In this document: positions 8,583 to 16,852 of the stretch, piece after piece
How the letters are laid out: the number at the start of each line of letters is the position of its first letter
How positions within the stretch are numbered: the stretch's first letter is position 1
Origin: CAZSLI01 sp964607705
GTDB lineage: Bacteria > Actinomycetota > Coriobacteriia > Anaerosomatales > PHET01
NCBI GenBank assembly: GCA_964607705.1
Contig: CAZSLI010000006.1
Location: forward strand, 1-64,000
Length of the DNA stretch: 64,000 bases
Reading direction: 5' to 3'
Made by a program: the position numbers and the translations under genes
The notes under the pieces: model-generated
The model's input: the letters and a program-made list of their open reading frames with translations, nothing else
Told to the model about the DNA's origin: nothing
Databases searched by the model: none

Positions 8583-9875
8583 TTATGCGCGCGGCTTGAG
8601 CGCGCGCAGCCCGATGTCGTGTCGGTGGAACGAGCCCTCGAACGAGATCCGATCGACCGCGCGGTATGCCGCGTCGATCGCCGACTCGAAGTCAGGCCCG
8701 GTGGCAGTCACGTTCAGGACGCGTCCGCCGTTGCTGAGCACAGTGCCGTCGTCGGCTCGCTTGGTACCGGCGTGATAGACCGTCACACCAGGCACTTCCT
8801 CGGCGGAGTCGATACCCGTGATGACCTTGCCGGTCGCGTAGTCGCCGGGATAGCCGCCGCTGGCCACGACGACCGAGACGGCGACGTGGCTGCTCCACGA
8901 GAGCTGCACCTCGTCGAGGCGCCCCTCGGCGCAGGCGAGCAAGACCTCCGCCAGGTCGGTCTGCAGCCGAGGAAGGATGACCTGCGTCTCGGGATCGCCG
9001 AAGCGCGCGTTGAACTCGAGCACCTTGGGACCCTGCGCGGTCAGCACGAAACCGCCGTAGAGGACGCCTCGGAAATCGATGCCCTCGTCGGCGAGCGCGT
9101 CAGCGGACATGTGCATGATCTCGACCATGCGGGCGTACTCGTCGGCACGCACGAGCGGGACAGGTGAGTAGACGCCCATGCCACCCGTGTTCGGGCCGGT
9201 GTCGCCGTCACCCACGCGCTTGTGGTCCTGAGCGGGCGCCATCGGGACCATGTCGCGGCCCGACACGAAGGCCAGTAACGAGCACTCGGGGCCGTCGAGG
9301 TACTCCTCGAGCAGCACCTGCGCGCCCGCCTCTCCGAATCGGCCGTCGAAGCACTCGTCGAGCGCCGCACGGGCCGTCTCGCTATCCATTGCGACCGTGA
9401 CGCCCTTGCCAGCTGCGAGGCCGTCGGCCTTCACGACTATCGGTGCGCCCCACTGTTCTAGCAGCCGATAGGCCTCATCGCGTTCACTTGCCGAGAACGC
9501 CCGCGAGCGACCAGCCGGGATGTGGTGGCGCTCCATGAGCTCTTTTGAGAATGCCTTGCTGCCCTCGATGCGCGCACCAGCGGCGCTGGGACCGAAGACG
9601 GGAATGCCCGTCGCGCGGATGCTGTCCGCCACGCCGGCGACGAGCGGAGCCTCGGGCCCGATGACCACGAGGTCGATGCGCTCGTCGCGAGCGAACCCGG
9701 CGATGAACGCACCGTCGTCGCTCGCCAGGCCGACGTTGGTGGTCGCGCGCTCCCCCGCGGTGCCCCCGTTCCCGGGCGACACGAGGATCGCATCGACGAG
9801 AGGCGAAGCTGCGAGCGAGCGGACTATCGCGTGCTCGCGACCGCCCGAGCCCAAGACGAGGATGCGCATGCCCAT
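8583..9875 (-). CDS. purD: Phosphoribosylamine-glycine ligase PurD
   Basis: 430 residues. Joins glycine to phosphoribosylamine with ATP in purine synthesis. N-terminal MRILVLGSGGREHAI, the ATP-grasp domain (VKADGLAAGKGV, GPNTGGMG) and the FNARFGDPE metal-site motif are all intact. ATG at 9875 has AAAGGG 6 bases upstream; a second ATG at 9869 is possible. It is divergent from the CCA-adding enzyme gene across a 91-base spacer and heads the set with the radical SAM gene and purE. Confidence 0.96.
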   Translation of the reverse strand: MGMRILVLGSGGREHAIVRSLAASPLVDAILVSPGNGGTAGERATTNVGLASDDGAFIAGFARDERIDLVVIGPEAPLVAGVADSIRATGIPVFGPSAAGARIEGSKAFSKELMERHHIPAGRSRAFSASERDEAYRLLEQWGAPIVVKADGLAAGKGVTVAMDSETARAALDECFDGRFGEAGAQVLLEEYLDGPECSLLAFVSGRDMVPMAPAQDHKRVGDGDTGPNTGGMGVYSPVPLVRADEYARMVEIMHMSADALADEGIDFRGVLYGGFVLTAQGPKVLEFNARFGDPETQVILPRLQTDLAEVLLACAEGRLDEVQLSWSSHVAVSVVVASGGYPGDYATGKVITGIDSAEEVPGVTVYHAGTKRADDGTVLSNGGRVLNVTATGPDFESAIDAAYRAVDRISFEGSFHRHDIGLRALKPRA

Positions 9876-9920
9876 GGGATGCCCTTTCGAGGCGAGAGTG
9901 GAGCGTCCTGCTGGATTGTA

Positions 9921-9938
9921 GCCGACGAGCGCGTCGGC
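9921..9938. repeat. Inverted repeat in the purD-cca divergent spacer
   Basis: GCCGACG, four bases, CGTCGGC: a perfect 7-base inverted repeat between two divergent genes. It could be an operator or a short hairpin at the 5' end of a purD transcript. No T-run follows, so it is not a terminator. Confidence 0.35.
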
Positions 9939-9953
9939 TCGCGCACTCGGCGG

Positions 9954-9959
9954 TACCAT
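9954..9959 (+). promoter_or_regulatory. Probable -10 element of a leaderless cca transcript
   Basis: TACCAT ends 7 bases before the ATG of the CCA-adding enzyme gene, placing the expected transcription start at or next to the A of ATG. No Shine-Dalgarno sequence lies between. This matches the TANNNT pattern of leaderless transcripts common in actinobacteria. No clear -35 element is seen. Confidence 0.4.
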
Positions 9960-9966
9960 CTGACGT

Positions 9967-11406
9967 ATGAGGCACCCGGTCCCCATCGCGATCCCCGCCG
10001 GCGTTCGATCGGTCGCTGACGCACTTTCGGCCGCGGGGCACGACGCCGTATTGGTGGGCGGCGCGGTGCGCGACGGGTTCCTCGGCGTCGCGTCGGTCGA
10101 CTTCGATCTTGTCACCGATGCGACTCCCGACGAAGTACGTGCCGCTGCGGCAGGTGCAGGCGGCGTCGTGCGCTGCTACGCGCTGGGCGAGCGGTTCGGG
10201 ACGGTCGGGCTCGCGCTTGAGGGCGGGGGCGTACTGGAGGTGACGCGCTACCGGCCCGACGCGCTGCGGCTGGCCCGGGTCTCGGAGCGGTTCGCGGCCG
10301 ATGCCGGGCACCGGGACTTTTCGGCGAACGCCATCGGAGTCGACCTGGCCGATGGGGCGGTGCTCGACCCGCTGGACGGCCGGCGCGCCATTCACGAGCG
10401 CGTGCTGACGATGCCCGGCGACCCGCACGATCGACTTGCCGAGGACCCGATCCGCGTCCTGCGCGCCGCACGATTCGTCGCCGAACTCGGATTCGAGCTC
10501 GACCTCGCCGCCCGCGATGCGCTGCCCGCACATGCGCACGCGCTCGCTGCGGTAGCGCCGGAACGAGTGCGCGACGATCTCACCAAGCTGCTCCTCGGCG
10601 AGCAGGCGGAGGAGGGGCTGCGGCTCCTGCTCGAGTGCGGTGCGCTGGCGGTGGTGCTGCCTGAGGTCGCCGCGCTCGACGGCGTGACGCAGCCCAGCTT
10701 CCACGACCTCGACGTGTTCGCGCACACGGCTCAGGCAGTGGGGCTCGCGCCGGCGACCATGGTGCTGCGGTGGGCGGCGCTGCTACACGACGTCGGCAAA
10801 GCACCGGCGCGGACTGTGGACGACGACGGGCGCATCCGGTTCCTTGGGCACGCCCGGCTGGGTGCGGACATCGCCGAGACGATCTGTCGCCGCATGCGAC
10901 TAAGCAACGCGGAGACTGTTGCAATCACACACCTCGTCGCCGAGCATATGCGCCTCGGCGACATCAACCTGGACAACCCGCGTTCCGTCGACCGATCGGT
11001 GCGCAAACTCGATCTGTGGGTTCTCGGAGCCGACCCGCCCCGTACGATGGTCACCGCCGAGGACGCGGTCGAGCTCACCCTCGCCGACTTCTCGGCCACG
11101 GCGCACCGCGATGAGGCGCCGATGCTTCGGGCCTCGCTCGAGAACGCCGTCGCTGCGTCCAGAGAGCGTGGCACCAGGAGCGTCGCGGTCTCACCGGTGA
11201 GCGGGAGCGAGCTGATGCGCATGCTGGCCCTCAGCGAAGGCCCGGCCGTCGGAGTCGCGAAAGCAGCAGTCGAGGAGGCCGTCCGCAGCGGTCGTCTTCA
11301 GCCAGACGAGCGCGAGAAGGCTGTTGAGATCGCGCGCGCGGCCGTTGGGTACTATCTGGAAGCGTCTGACAACAACGAGAGCGTTAAGGAGAGTCCCCAT
11401 GAGTGA
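9967..11406 (+). CDS. cca: CCA tRNA nucleotidyltransferase with HD domain
   Basis: 479 residues. Adds or repairs the 3' CCA of tRNAs. The N-terminal nucleotidyltransferase core has VGGAVRD and DFDLVTDATPDE, followed by RDFSANAI and the RNA/nucleotide-binding region with DPIRVLRAARF. A central HD domain contains LLHDVGK and further His/Asp residues. The C-terminal tail is long. The last 8 bases overlap the start of a small winged-helix gene. The single tRNA gene in this window already encodes CCA, so this enzyme probably repairs tRNAs and may mature others. Confidence 0.93.
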   Translation: MRHPVPIAIPAGVRSVADALSAAGHDAVLVGGAVRDGFLGVASVDFDLVTDATPDEVRAAAAGAGGVVRCYALGERFGTVGLALEGGGVLEVTRYRPDALRLARVSERFAADAGHRDFSANAIGVDLADGAVLDPLDGRRAIHERVLTMPGDPHDRLAEDPIRVLRAARFVAELGFELDLAARDALPAHAHALAAVAPERVRDDLTKLLLGEQAEEGLRLLLECGALAVVLPEVAALDGVTQPSFHDLDVFAHTAQAVGLAPATMVLRWAALLHDVGKAPARTVDDDGRIRFLGHARLGADIAETICRRMRLSNAETVAITHLVAEHMRLGDINLDNPRSVDRSVRKLDLWVLGADPPRTMVTAEDAVELTLADFSATAHRDEAPMLRASLENAVAASRERGTRSVAVSPVSGSELMRMLALSEGPAVGVAKAAVEEAVRSGRLQPDEREKAVEIARAAVGYYLEASDNNESVKESPHE

Positions 11407-11578
11407 TGCCGATAAGGTTCTCGAGATCATGAAGGCCGCAGGCGAACCGCTGTCGGCCGGGCAGATCGCCGAGCGTGGCGGGATCGATCGCAAGGCCGTC
11501 GACAAGGCCATGAACGAGCTCAAGAAGACCGAGCAGATCGAGTCGCCCGTCCGCTGCAAGTGGGCGCCGAAGGCGTAA
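11399..11578 (+). CDS. 59-residue winged-helix DNA-binding protein
   Basis: Start ATG 11399 has AAGGAG 7 bases upstream and lies inside the end of cca, so the two are coupled. The sequence has a helix-turn-helix pattern: VLEIMKAAGEPLSAGQIAE, then GIDRKAVDKAMNELKKTEQI, ending in a basic wing. It resembles the stand-alone HTH of transcription regulators but has no sensor domain. It may bind nucleic acid. The function is unknown; a strong terminator follows. Confidence 0.7.
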   Translation: MSDADKVLEIMKAAGEPLSAGQIAERGGIDRKAVDKAMNELKKTEQIESPVRCKWAPKA

Positions 11579-11597
11579 GTGCATCGTCGGAAGAAGA

Positions 11598-11626
11598 GGG
11601 GCCCGGACCGCAACTGTCCGGGCCCC
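11598..11626. terminator. Bidirectional intrinsic terminator
   Basis: GGGGCCCGGAC and GTCCGGGCCCC form an 11-base-pair stem with a 7-base loop. CTGTCTTTC follows on the plus strand and TCTTCTTCC on the minus strand, so it can end both the cca operon and the convergent 11650-12936 operon. Confidence 0.9.
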
Positions 11627-11649
11627 CTGTCTTTCGCAATACGCGCGCC

Positions 11650-12276
11650 TCAGATCTCGCCCTGCGGCTCACTCGGGCCGAACTGCTCTGAGTCAGGATC
11701 GAGCGGGTTCGTCCGAAGGTCCTCGTTGGCCAGCTTCCACTGGTCGCCGATCCGCTCGAACGTGTAGCGATAGACCACCGTGCTGTCGGCCTTCGACACG
11801 TCGTCGGAAACGGTGCCGTCGTCGCCGACGATCGCCTCCTTGCCCCACGACCACACCGTAACGTCCAGCTGGCACGTGTTCTTGGAGATGAGCTCAGGCT
11901 CTCCGAACTTGAGAATCCGATAGCCGCTCTCGAGGGTGACGACCCCGGTCGCACGGCTCTCCTCAAGGAATCCGGCCGGGTCGAAGTCCTCCTCCCACTC
12001 CTTCACGTTGCCGGCGGTGAGTTCGAGGATGCTCTTCCGTGCCTCGCGCAGGCGTTCGCGCGACTCATCGGTGAGCTTGGCCTTACCCTGCTCCGCTTCT
12101 GGCCACGCTGCCTGCTTCGCCGCCCAGTAGCGATCGACAACCGACCGCATAGCCTCGGTGTCGGCCGGCGTGAGCGCCTCGTCCTCACCGCTAGCCCCCA
12201 GCGAGACCGCGCCTGCAGCGACGAGAGCGACCACCAGTGCGCCCGCGGCGATCCATCCGTACGTCGACTTCCGCAT
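11650..12276 (-). CDS. Secreted or anchored protein of unknown function, partner of the amidase gene
   Basis: 208 residues. A signal peptide or anchor helix (about residues 8-28) is followed by an acidic, soluble domain with ESRERLREARKS and a closing YRYTFERIGDQWKL segment, which resembles the ends of NTF2-like or lipoprotein stress domains. Only one Cys. GGGGGGA precedes the ATG. It lies 9 bases after the amidase-domain gene, so the two are made together and both are exported. No family is recognised with confidence. Confidence 0.6.
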   Translation of the reverse strand: MRKSTYGWIAAGALVVALVAAGAVSLGASGEDEALTPADTEAMRSVVDRYWAAKQAAWPEAEQGKAKLTDESRERLREARKSILELTAGNVKEWEEDFDPAGFLEESRATGVVTLESGYRILKFGEPELISKNTCQLDVTVWSWGKEAIVGDDGTVSDDVSKADSTVVYRYTFERIGDQWKLANEDLRTNPLDPDSEQFGPSEPQGEI

Positions 12277-12285
12277 GAGTCCCCC

Positions 12286-12936
12286 CTACTTCACGGTCGT
12301 GCTCAGACCCCACACCCAGTAGGTGGTGGAGGCCTGAAGCGACGGGCTGAGACGGTGCCGGGCATGCCAGATGACTCTTTTGATGTCCGATGTGTGGTAG
12401 CACGCGAGGTCGCCGTAGTACGCGCTGTTGTAGGCATCGGTTCCACGGGCCGTGACGATGCCCACGTGATCGACGCCGTCCTTGGCGGCGGTGTTCCAGT
12501 CGTAGGAGATGATGTCGCCGACACCGACGGACGCGTTGTCGTTGGGTGGTGTCGGGTACGACGTCGCCGCCACCCAGTCGTAGGTCTTGATGAAGTAGCG
12601 CCCCGATGCAAACCGCGAATCGCCCCGGAAGTAGTCGTACATGCTCTGGGCCACAGTCCATGGGTAGCCCCAGATCCATGCACCGTTCATGTTCTTCGCC
12701 ATCCACCAGTCGGCGCGGTTGGTGCGTGACGTGTCCATAGCGACCCCTCCGGCCTTGAGGCACTGCGACACGAAGTTCGCGCAGTCGTTGGAGAAATACG
12801 GCCAGGACTTGTTCTCGTTGATGGCGTAGGTCTCCGCATAGGCGGCGGCCTTTTGCTTGTCCCACGCCATCGCTGTCGGAGGCGCGATGCCGCCGGCCAG
12901 AAGTACCCCCACGAGCGCAACAGTCAACTTCCGCAC
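12286..12936 (-). CDS. Secreted amidase-domain protein (Amidase_6-like)
   Basis: 216 residues. A signal peptide (about 24 residues, ending TAMA) precedes a domain with YAETYA, SNDCANFVSQCL and AGG, matching the putative amidase domain family PF12671, a papain/NlpC-like Cys-His fold. The Cys in DCANF and the His in GVDHVGIV are the likely catalytic pair. It probably acts on peptidoglycan or extracellular peptides. It heads a two-gene operon. The start is a GTG; the frame and signal peptide support it. Confidence 0.8.
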   Translation of the reverse strand: MRKLTVALVGVLLAGGIAPPTAMAWDKQKAAAYAETYAINENKSWPYFSNDCANFVSQCLKAGGVAMDTSRTNRADWWMAKNMNGAWIWGYPWTVAQSMYDYFRGDSRFASGRYFIKTYDWVAATSYPTPPNDNASVGVGDIISYDWNTAAKDGVDHVGIVTARGTDAYNSAYYGDLACYHTSDIKRVIWHARHRLSPSLQASTTYWVWGLSTTVK

Positions 12937-13024
12937 GATGCCCCCCGTTCCTTGGTGCGTTACTGAACGGTTGGCAACGTAGCGCCGGACGGTTACCGAA
13001 CGCTTGCCGGGAACTAGCCCTGAC

Positions 13025-13426
13025 TCACATGAGCGCCAGCTGCCAGGAGACTCCGAAGCGGTCCTGCACCCATGCGTACTTACTCGCGAAGGGATACTTC
13101 TGAAGCGGCATCATCACCGAGCCGCCCTCGCTCAGCGCCGAGTAAAGGCGGTCGATCTCGGCCTCGTCGTCACAAGTGATATAGAAGGAGATGGACGGCG
13201 TGAAGGTGAAAGGTTGCTCAACGGCGCTATCCATCGCCATGAACAGTTGCCCGTTGAGCGTGAACCGAGCGTGAACCACCTGTCCCTCGGGGCCCTGTGG
13301 GTATCGAGGGCCGTAGTGCTCCATCATCTGGACCGCGGAATGGCCGAACAGGCCGGTGTAGAAGCCGATGGCCTCCTCGGCATCTCCGGTGAACATCAGC
13401 ATCGTCGTGATCTTGAGTGGCTCCAT
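13025..13426 (-). CDS. VOC-fold protein (PhnB / 3-demethylubiquinone methyltransferase-like)
   Basis: 133 residues forming one vicinal-oxygen-chelate unit: TTMLMFTGDAEEAIGFY at the N-terminus, ARFTLNGQLFMAMD in the middle, and KYAWVQDRFGVSWQL at the end, matching the PF06983 group. Members bind metals or small ligands and often have no known substrate. It is divergent from citrate synthase across 104 bases. The specific reaction cannot be told. Confidence 0.8.
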   Translation of the reverse strand: MEPLKITTMLMFTGDAEEAIGFYTGLFGHSAVQMMEHYGPRYPQGPEGQVVHARFTLNGQLFMAMDSAVEQPFTFTPSISFYITCDDEAEIDRLYSALSEGGSVMMPLQKYPFASKYAWVQDRFGVSWQLALM

Positions 13427-13530
13427 GGACCGGCCCTTCGTCAGCTTCCGATACGCACCTACACCACACTCTCTGCCCCATCCTTGAGTACACTAGTGCG
13501 ACTGAGAACGCACCACGTGGAGGAACACCT

Positions 13531-14931
13531 ATGGCTGGAACCGAGAAAGTCGCGTCGTCGAAGGCGCCCTTGGGTGTGCCGCGTGGGCGCGACGCTGCTC
13601 TCGACAACTGGACCCGCATCGCCGAGCAGTCTGGTCCGGTAGACCCGTCGCTCTATATCGAGTACGACGTCAAGCGAGGACTTCGTGACCAGACGACGGG
13701 CAAGGGCGTCTTGGCGGGACTCACCCGCATCGGCGACGTGGTGGGCCATCGGGCCGAAGGCGACCTGCTCGTCCCGGCCCCCGGCCAGCTGCTCTATCGC
13801 GGGATAGAGATCACCGACCTGGTCGACGGATTCGTGAAGGATGGCCAGCACGGCTTCGAGGAGACGGCCTACCTGCTGCTCTTCGGCTCACTTCCCGACG
13901 CGCACCAGTTGACCGAGTTCGAGCAGTACCTGTCAGAGATGCGCCGGCTGCCGCGCTCGTTCATTTACGACGGTATCCTCCGCATGCCGAGCCGCGACAT
14001 CATGAACACGCTCATGCGCGGCGTTCTGGGCCTGTACGTGTTGGACATGCAGTCGGATGACATCTCCACGCGCAACGTACTGAGGCAGAGCCTCCACCTC
14101 ATCGCGAAGTTCCCCATGCTCGCCATCTATGCCTATCAGGCCTATCTCGACGAGTTCCACGGGCGCAGCCTCGTCATTCACCGGCCAGATCCCGCGTACT
14201 CCACCGCCGAGAACGTGCTGCACATGCTGCGTCCCGACAGCAGCTTCACGGAGCTCGAAGCGCTGGTGCTCGACATGACGCTGGTGCTGCACGCCGAGCA
14301 CGGCGGCGGCAACAACTCCTCGTTCACAACGCACGTCGTGTCGTCCACGGGCACCGACACCTACTCATCGATCGCCGCCTCCCTCGGCTCGCTCAAGGGG
14401 CCCCGGCATGGTGGGGCGAACCTCAAGGTGGTCGGGATGTTCGACGACATGCGCAAGCAGGTCAGCGACCCGACCGACGACGAGCAGATAGCCGACTACC
14501 TGCATAAGGTCGTCGGCAAGGAAGCTTTCGACCGAAGTGGTCTCGTGTACGGCATGGGCCACGCGGTGTACTCGGTGTCCGACCCACGCGCGCTGATACT
14601 CAAGGACTACGCGAAGCGTTTGGCCGCCGAGAAGGGCTACACCGAAGAATTCGAGCTTCACGCGCGCGTCGAAAGGCTGGCGCCGCTGATCATCGCCGCG
14701 CAGCGCAAGGTGTTCAAGGGTGTCAGCGCGAACGTCGACTTCTACTCGGGCTTCGTCTACCGCATGCTCGACATCCCCGCGGAACTCTACACGCCGCTGT
14801 TCGCGATCTCGCGTGTGGTCGGCTGGTCGGCTCACCGGCTCGAGGAGATCGCCGTGGGCGGCAAGATCATCCGGCCGGCGTACAAGAGTGTCTCGCCAGT
14901 ACAAGACTACGTGTCGATGAACGAGCGCTAG
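13531..14931 (+). CDS. gltA: Citrate synthase (citrate/2-methylcitrate type)
   Basis: 466 residues from ATG 13531, with GGAGGA 6 bases upstream. Condenses oxaloacetate with acetyl-CoA. The three catalytic segments are visible: His in VLHAEHGGGNN, His in GMGHAVYSVSDPR and Asp in NVDFYSG. The length is greater than the typical type I enzyme because of an N-terminal extension of about 50 residues. It is a single-gene unit with no other tricarboxylic cycle genes nearby, so it may supply glutamate precursors. A methylcitrate role cannot be excluded. Confidence 0.92.
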   Translation: MAGTEKVASSKAPLGVPRGRDAALDNWTRIAEQSGPVDPSLYIEYDVKRGLRDQTTGKGVLAGLTRIGDVVGHRAEGDLLVPAPGQLLYRGIEITDLVDGFVKDGQHGFEETAYLLLFGSLPDAHQLTEFEQYLSEMRRLPRSFIYDGILRMPSRDIMNTLMRGVLGLYVLDMQSDDISTRNVLRQSLHLIAKFPMLAIYAYQAYLDEFHGRSLVIHRPDPAYSTAENVLHMLRPDSSFTELEALVLDMTLVLHAEHGGGNNSSFTTHVVSSTGTDTYSSIAASLGSLKGPRHGGANLKVVGMFDDMRKQVSDPTDDEQIADYLHKVVGKEAFDRSGLVYGMGHAVYSVSDPRALILKDYAKRLAAEKGYTEEFELHARVERLAPLIIAAQRKVFKGVSANVDFYSGFVYRMLDIPAELYTPLFAISRVVGWSAHRLEEIAVGGKIIRPAYKSVSPVQDYVSMNER

Positions 14932-14960
14932 GCGACGTCTCGTACGCGCGCTGCGAAGGG

Positions 14961-14989
14961 CAGGCGCGGGTGCGCGACTGCACCGCCTG
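14961..14989. terminator. Weak hairpin between convergent gltA and a small membrane protein gene
   Basis: CAGGC and GCCTG enclose a GGTGC/GCACC helix with small bulges. No T-run follows, so termination here is only possible. Confidence 0.3.
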
Positions 14990-14995
14990 TGGTGG

Positions 14996-15178
14996 CTACA
15001 CCTTCAGGAACTTGAGAAGCTCGTAGACTAGGAAGCCGGGCCAGAACATGGCCTGGACGACGCCGACGACGCCGTCCCAAAAGCTCGTGGCCGTCTGGAT
15101 GAAGTAGACCAGCGCGCCGAGGAAGCCGAGTCCGTAGACGGCTCCGGCCCCTGCCGCAGCTCCGTTGTTGTCCGCCAT
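14996..15178 (-). CDS. 60-residue conserved-looking membrane protein
   Basis: Start ATG 15178, preceded by GAGGGGG. A short polar N-terminus (MADNNGAAAG) leads into two hydrophobic stretches (about residues 15-33 and 38-56) around FWDGVVG and FWPGF. It resembles small two-helix proteins I associate with actinobacteria, but no function is known to me. It stands alone between citrate synthase and the APC permease. Confidence 0.65.
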   Translation of the reverse strand: MADNNGAAAGAGAVYGLGFLGALVYFIQTATSFWDGVVGVVQAMFWPGFLVYELLKFLKV

Positions 15179-15271
15179 GCGTCCCCCTCGTTCGTGGCAA
15201 ATGGACCTGCGCACAACAATCTACACTGCTTATGGCGAATAGCCGACCGCGAGCCACATCGGCCCGCCCGC

Positions 15272-16588
15272 CTAAGCCTGAGGCGAGACCGAGCGTCCAT
15301 GCTGACCACCCGCGCTGCGCATCCTCCAAACGGCATCCACGACAATCGCCAGCACCAGTAGTGCGAGGAACGCGACGAGCGAGGTGGGGTTCGTCACCAG
15401 CGTGGACCACACGAACCCGAGCAGCGTGATCACCACCGTCAGCATGCCGAGGACGAGCATCCCCGTGCCCGCGCCCGTCTCGGCACGGATTCGATAGTGG
15501 CCTACCGAGATCACCAGGAAGATCGCGAGGGCCACTGCGCTGCCTATCGATGCGATGGCGCTCAGGTCGAACGCCCACACGAACGCCAGCGTGAGGATTC
15601 CCGAAACGAGCAGGCCTATCTGCAGTCGGCCCACCTTCTTACCGAACCAAGGCGGGAATACGCCCTCGCGCGCCAGTGCCCCCAGCAGCCCCTGCGCCGG
15701 ATAAAGCGTCGAGTTGACCGCACCCGCCGTCGACAGCATCGCAGTCACGGCAACGATCCAGTACCCGGCCATGCCGAGAACCGGCTCCGCGGCCAGAGCG
15801 ATCGCGCGCGGCCCTGCCTCGGTCACCTGCTCGGGAGTGAGCTGTCCGAAGACACCAAGGGCCACGGCGACGTAGAGAAGCGTGGTGACCGAGAGCGCGA
15901 TGTAGGTGGCCGGGCCAAGGTCCCTCTGGTCCTTCAGGTCCTTGGCCGTGAAGCTGATCACGCCAAAGCCGAGGAAAGCGAAGAACGTGAGCGCCAGGCT
16001 GCCGATGACGGCGCGCAGCGGTGGATAGGTGGAGGGCGCGAGTTTGCTCCAATCGGCGGTGAACATCGTCAGGACGGCAAGTCCGAACAGCACCACGAGC
16101 ACTAGCCGTATGAGCACGGATTGCGTCCGAGCGACAGCCGCGCCCCCTCCCAGGCCGTTCAGCACGACCGCGGCCACGACGATAAGTGTCGCCATCACCT
16201 TGATGAGCACCGGGGACGCTTCCCCGCCAGAGACGGTGGCCGCCGCGTAGTCGCCAAACGACACGGCGACCATCGCGACAACGATGACCGTCGATGCCCA
16301 CCCCATCCAGGAGGAGACGGACGTCATGCGGCTCCGCCCACCGAATCCCGCTGAGATATAGCCGATGAGCCCCGAGTCCGAGGCGTATCTCTTCCCGAGG
16401 TACGCGAACGAGTAGCCCTGCAGGATGGCGATACCACCGGCAAGCAGGAACGACAGCCACACCGCACTCTTCGCGATGGCCCCCGCCTCGCCGAGCAGCG
16501 CGAAGATGCCCGCCCCCACCATCCCGCCGATGCCGATGAACACGGCTTGATTGCGCGTCATCGTGCCTTGCGAGCCCCGATCGGACAT
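15272..16588 (-). CDS. APC-family amino acid/polyamine permease
   Basis: 438 residues from ATG 16588 with AGGGGG upstream. Twelve or so membrane helices. The first helix carries GIGGMVGAGIFALLG, the hallmark of APC transporters, and helix 6 has FFAFLGFGVISF. It probably imports or exchanges amino acids using ion gradients. The substrate cannot be told from sequence, and no metabolic neighbour gives a clue. The region upstream contains the nested palindrome that ends purA. Confidence 0.85.
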   Translation of the reverse strand: MSDRGSQGTMTRNQAVFIGIGGMVGAGIFALLGEAGAIAKSAVWLSFLLAGGIAILQGYSFAYLGKRYASDSGLIGYISAGFGGRSRMTSVSSWMGWASTVIVVAMVAVSFGDYAAATVSGGEASPVLIKVMATLIVVAAVVLNGLGGGAAVARTQSVLIRLVLVVLFGLAVLTMFTADWSKLAPSTYPPLRAVIGSLALTFFAFLGFGVISFTAKDLKDQRDLGPATYIALSVTTLLYVAVALGVFGQLTPEQVTEAGPRAIALAAEPVLGMAGYWIVAVTAMLSTAGAVNSTLYPAQGLLGALAREGVFPPWFGKKVGRLQIGLLVSGILTLAFVWAFDLSAIASIGSAVALAIFLVISVGHYRIRAETGAGTGMLVLGMLTVVITLLGFVWSTLVTNPTSLVAFLALLVLAIVVDAVWRMRSAGGQHGRSVSPQA

Positions 16589-16716
16589 AACAACCCCCTG
16601 TTGCCGCGGCAGCCACCGTTTTCTGATTCCCAGATTGCGTGGCGTCGCCTCAGGGCACACGACTGGCTCGGCGTCGCCGACTTCACACGGCGGCCCTATA
16701 CCTTCGCGCTATGAGT

Positions 16717-16852
16717 GCCCGGGAGCCGCAGGGGTCCGCCGCGAGTTCCGCAGCCGGGGAAGACACACGAAAGCCGCCCATAAGGCGGCTTTCGTGTGTC
16801 GCGGGCCCCCGGCGAGGACTGTCTGAGCGCCGGACCCTTGCGGCTCCCGGGC
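16717..16852. repeat. 136-base nested palindrome between purA and the APC permease gene
   Basis: The outer arms (16717-16738 and 16831-16852) are complementary over 22 bases with one mismatch. Inside are GCCGGGG/CCCCCGGC pairs and a perfect 17-base-pair stem. The right outer arm touches the purA stop codon. See the separate terminator entry. The structure is larger than a terminator needs. Confidence 0.75.
16760..16798 (-). terminator. purA terminator (core of the nested palindrome)
   Basis: GACACACGAAAGCCGCC pairs with its perfect complement across a five-base CATAA loop (17 base pairs). On the minus strand TTCCCC follows. It would end transcription from purA. Confidence 0.75.

Noticed and set aside
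9484..10725. 413-residue minus-strand frame opposite cca and the purD start
   Set aside because: Shadow of two well-supported genes with low-complexity Arg-rich composition and no ribosome site.
16551..16826. Small ORFs inside the nested palindrome
   Set aside because: They follow the repeat sequence itself and lack ribosome sites.
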